This document shows, in pieces, positions 5,472 through 6,225 of a DNA stretch of 6,225 bases (its first letter is position 1; every line of letters begins with the position of its first letter). The translations under genes and the position numbers were made by a program. The stretch is from Candidatus Omnitrophota bacterium (GTDB taxonomy: Bacteria; Ratteibacteria; UBA8468; B48-G9; JAFGKM01), in the NCBI GenBank assembly GCA_022704985.1, contig JAKJFI010000055.1:1-6225 (forward strand), read 5' to 3'. Below the pieces are notes generated by a model. It ran no database searches. It saw nothing but the letters and a program-made list of their open reading frames with translations, and was not told where the DNA came from.

Positions 5472-6225
5472 ATGGCGCAAAACCTTAAGAAAAAGCTCGG
5501 TCTTCTTGAAGTCTTTTGCATAGCAAGCGGCGCCATGATAAGTTCGGGAATTTTCATTCTTCCCGGACTTGCCTTCGCCCAGGCGGGACCGGCGGCGATA
5601 CTGCCCAAGGCGGGCGGCGACTACTTCTACATAGCAAGAGGTTTCGGTTCCCTTGCCGGAACAGTAGCGGGTTTCGGTTCGTGGTTCGCATTGAGCTTCA
5701 AGAGCGCCTGGGCGTTGATAGGCATGGGGGTATACCTGAGTCTCCTGATATCTTTCCCCATGCATTGGATAGCGATAGGTCTATGCGCGTTCTTCGTTAT
5801 TCTGAATATTGCCGGAGTGCAGGAGGCAAGCAGGTTCCAGATATTTATGGTTGCCGGACTCATAGGCATCATGCTCCTGTACATTATAAGGGGACTGCCG
5901 CATATTGATGCGGCAAGATTTGTGCCGTTTTTCCCAAAAGGGCATCTTGCGATGTTCAGCACGGCAAGTTTTGTCTTTGTCGCATACGGCGGGCTGACCA
6001 AGATAGTCGCTGTGGCCGAAGAAATCGACAGCCCTGAAAGAAATCTTTTGCTGGGTATGGTGCTATCCCTGTCGGTCTGCGCTGTGTTATATGTTCTGAT
6101 GGTCATGGTGACGGTGGGGGTAGTGTCCCCGGAGGTTCTTTCAGGGACGCTCATGCCGATTACCAAGGGAGCCGAGGTATTCTCCGGAGGCGTCTTTCAG
6201 GCGGCGATAGGGGTTTGCGCTTCTC
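5472..6225 (+). CDS. APC-family amino acid permease (5' part, runs off the window, TM2 region missing)
   Basis: An inner-membrane transporter of the amino acid-polyamine-organocation superfamily; 251 codons are visible and the frame is still open at the window end. Helix 1 (about 12-36) carries SGAMISSGIFILPGLAFAQAGP, with the unwound-helix glycine motif that binds substrate. Further segments lie at about 63-93, 97-114, 123-140, 160-180 and 195-218. The loop EEIDSPERN at 183-191 matches the family motif EExxxPxRN, though the proline usually following RN(I/L) is replaced (RNLLLG). The sequence goes from AGPAAI (38-43) straight to LPKAGGDYFY (44-53). In relatives about 25 residues, forming helix 2 and an AELATAM-like end, lie between AGPA and PKAGG. 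Reading is in frame on both sides. ATG 5472 is 2 bases after the upstream stop and has only a weak binding site, which suggests coupled translation. Confidence 0.85.
   Translation, partial: MAQNLKKKLGLLEVFCIASGAMISSGIFILPGLAFAQAGPAAILPKAGGDYFYIARGFGSLAGTVAGFGSWFALSFKSAWALIGMGVYLSLLISFPMHWIAIGLCAFFVILNIAGVQEASRFQIFMVAGLIGIMLLYIIRGLPHIDAARFVPFFPKGHLAMFSTASFVFVAYGGLTKIVAVAEEIDSPERNLLLGMVLSLSVCAVLYVLMVMVTVGVVSPEVLSGTLMPITKGAEVFSGGVFQAAIGVCAS

Noticed and set aside
5256..5765. Reverse-strand open frame of 169 codons, and another at 5627-6166
   Set aside because: Both lie opposite the TIM-barrel and permease genes, show no recognisable motif, and have biased composition expected of shadows.
5516..5908. 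A forward frame of 130 codons inside the permease region, first suspected to mean a frameshift
   Set aside because: The permease frame from 5472 is open to the window end and matches the family throughout apart from the missing helix; the other frame has no motif.

Overview
All genes in this window lie on the + strand. They look like the chromosome of a bacterium that makes isoprenoids by the MEP pathway and is probably Gram-negative. GC content is mid-range, by eye about 50%. AGG is a favoured arginine codon: 8 of 24 arginines in ispG by hand count. The tRNA does not encode its CCA end, and short palindromic repeats fill the intergenic gaps. The core gene order, the 'DTSH'-type Gfo/Idh oxidoreductase and the repeats would suit an uncultured PVC-type or Omnitrophota-like lineage, but that placement is a weak inference. 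No marker gene here fixes the taxonomy.

Positions 1-3491 hold a housekeeping block: the tail of an unidentified upstream gene, then dxr (MEP step 2), rseP (site-2 membrane protease) and ispG (iron-sulfur enzyme late in the MEP pathway). The genes run the same way with gaps of about 70 bases and are probably co-transcribed. Each gap next to rseP or ispG carries a copy of a CT/GA-rich hairpin repeat. The two copies upstream of rseP and ispG run into the ribosome binding regions and create false in-frame upstream starts. A second, unrelated palindromic repeat (ends GTCATTGCG / CGCAATGAC) lies across the 3' end of ispG and supplies its last codons and its stop.

Positions 3556-6225 are a metabolic segment: a Gfo/Idh/MocA-family NAD(P)-dependent oxidoreductase, a 150-base gap, tRNA-Arg(CCT), a xylose-isomerase-like TIM-barrel protein, and the first 251 codons of an APC-family amino acid permease that runs off the window. 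The permease starts 2 bases after the TIM-barrel stop, so those two are probably one operon. The oxidoreductase and TIM-barrel protein are a common pairing in sugar or polyol catabolism, but the substrate cannot be read from the sequence.

I see no defence system, CRISPR array, mobile element or clearly new multi-gene system. The observations most worth checking are the permease, which lacks about 25 residues where its second membrane helix should be, and the way the two repeat families have become part of gene starts and ends.
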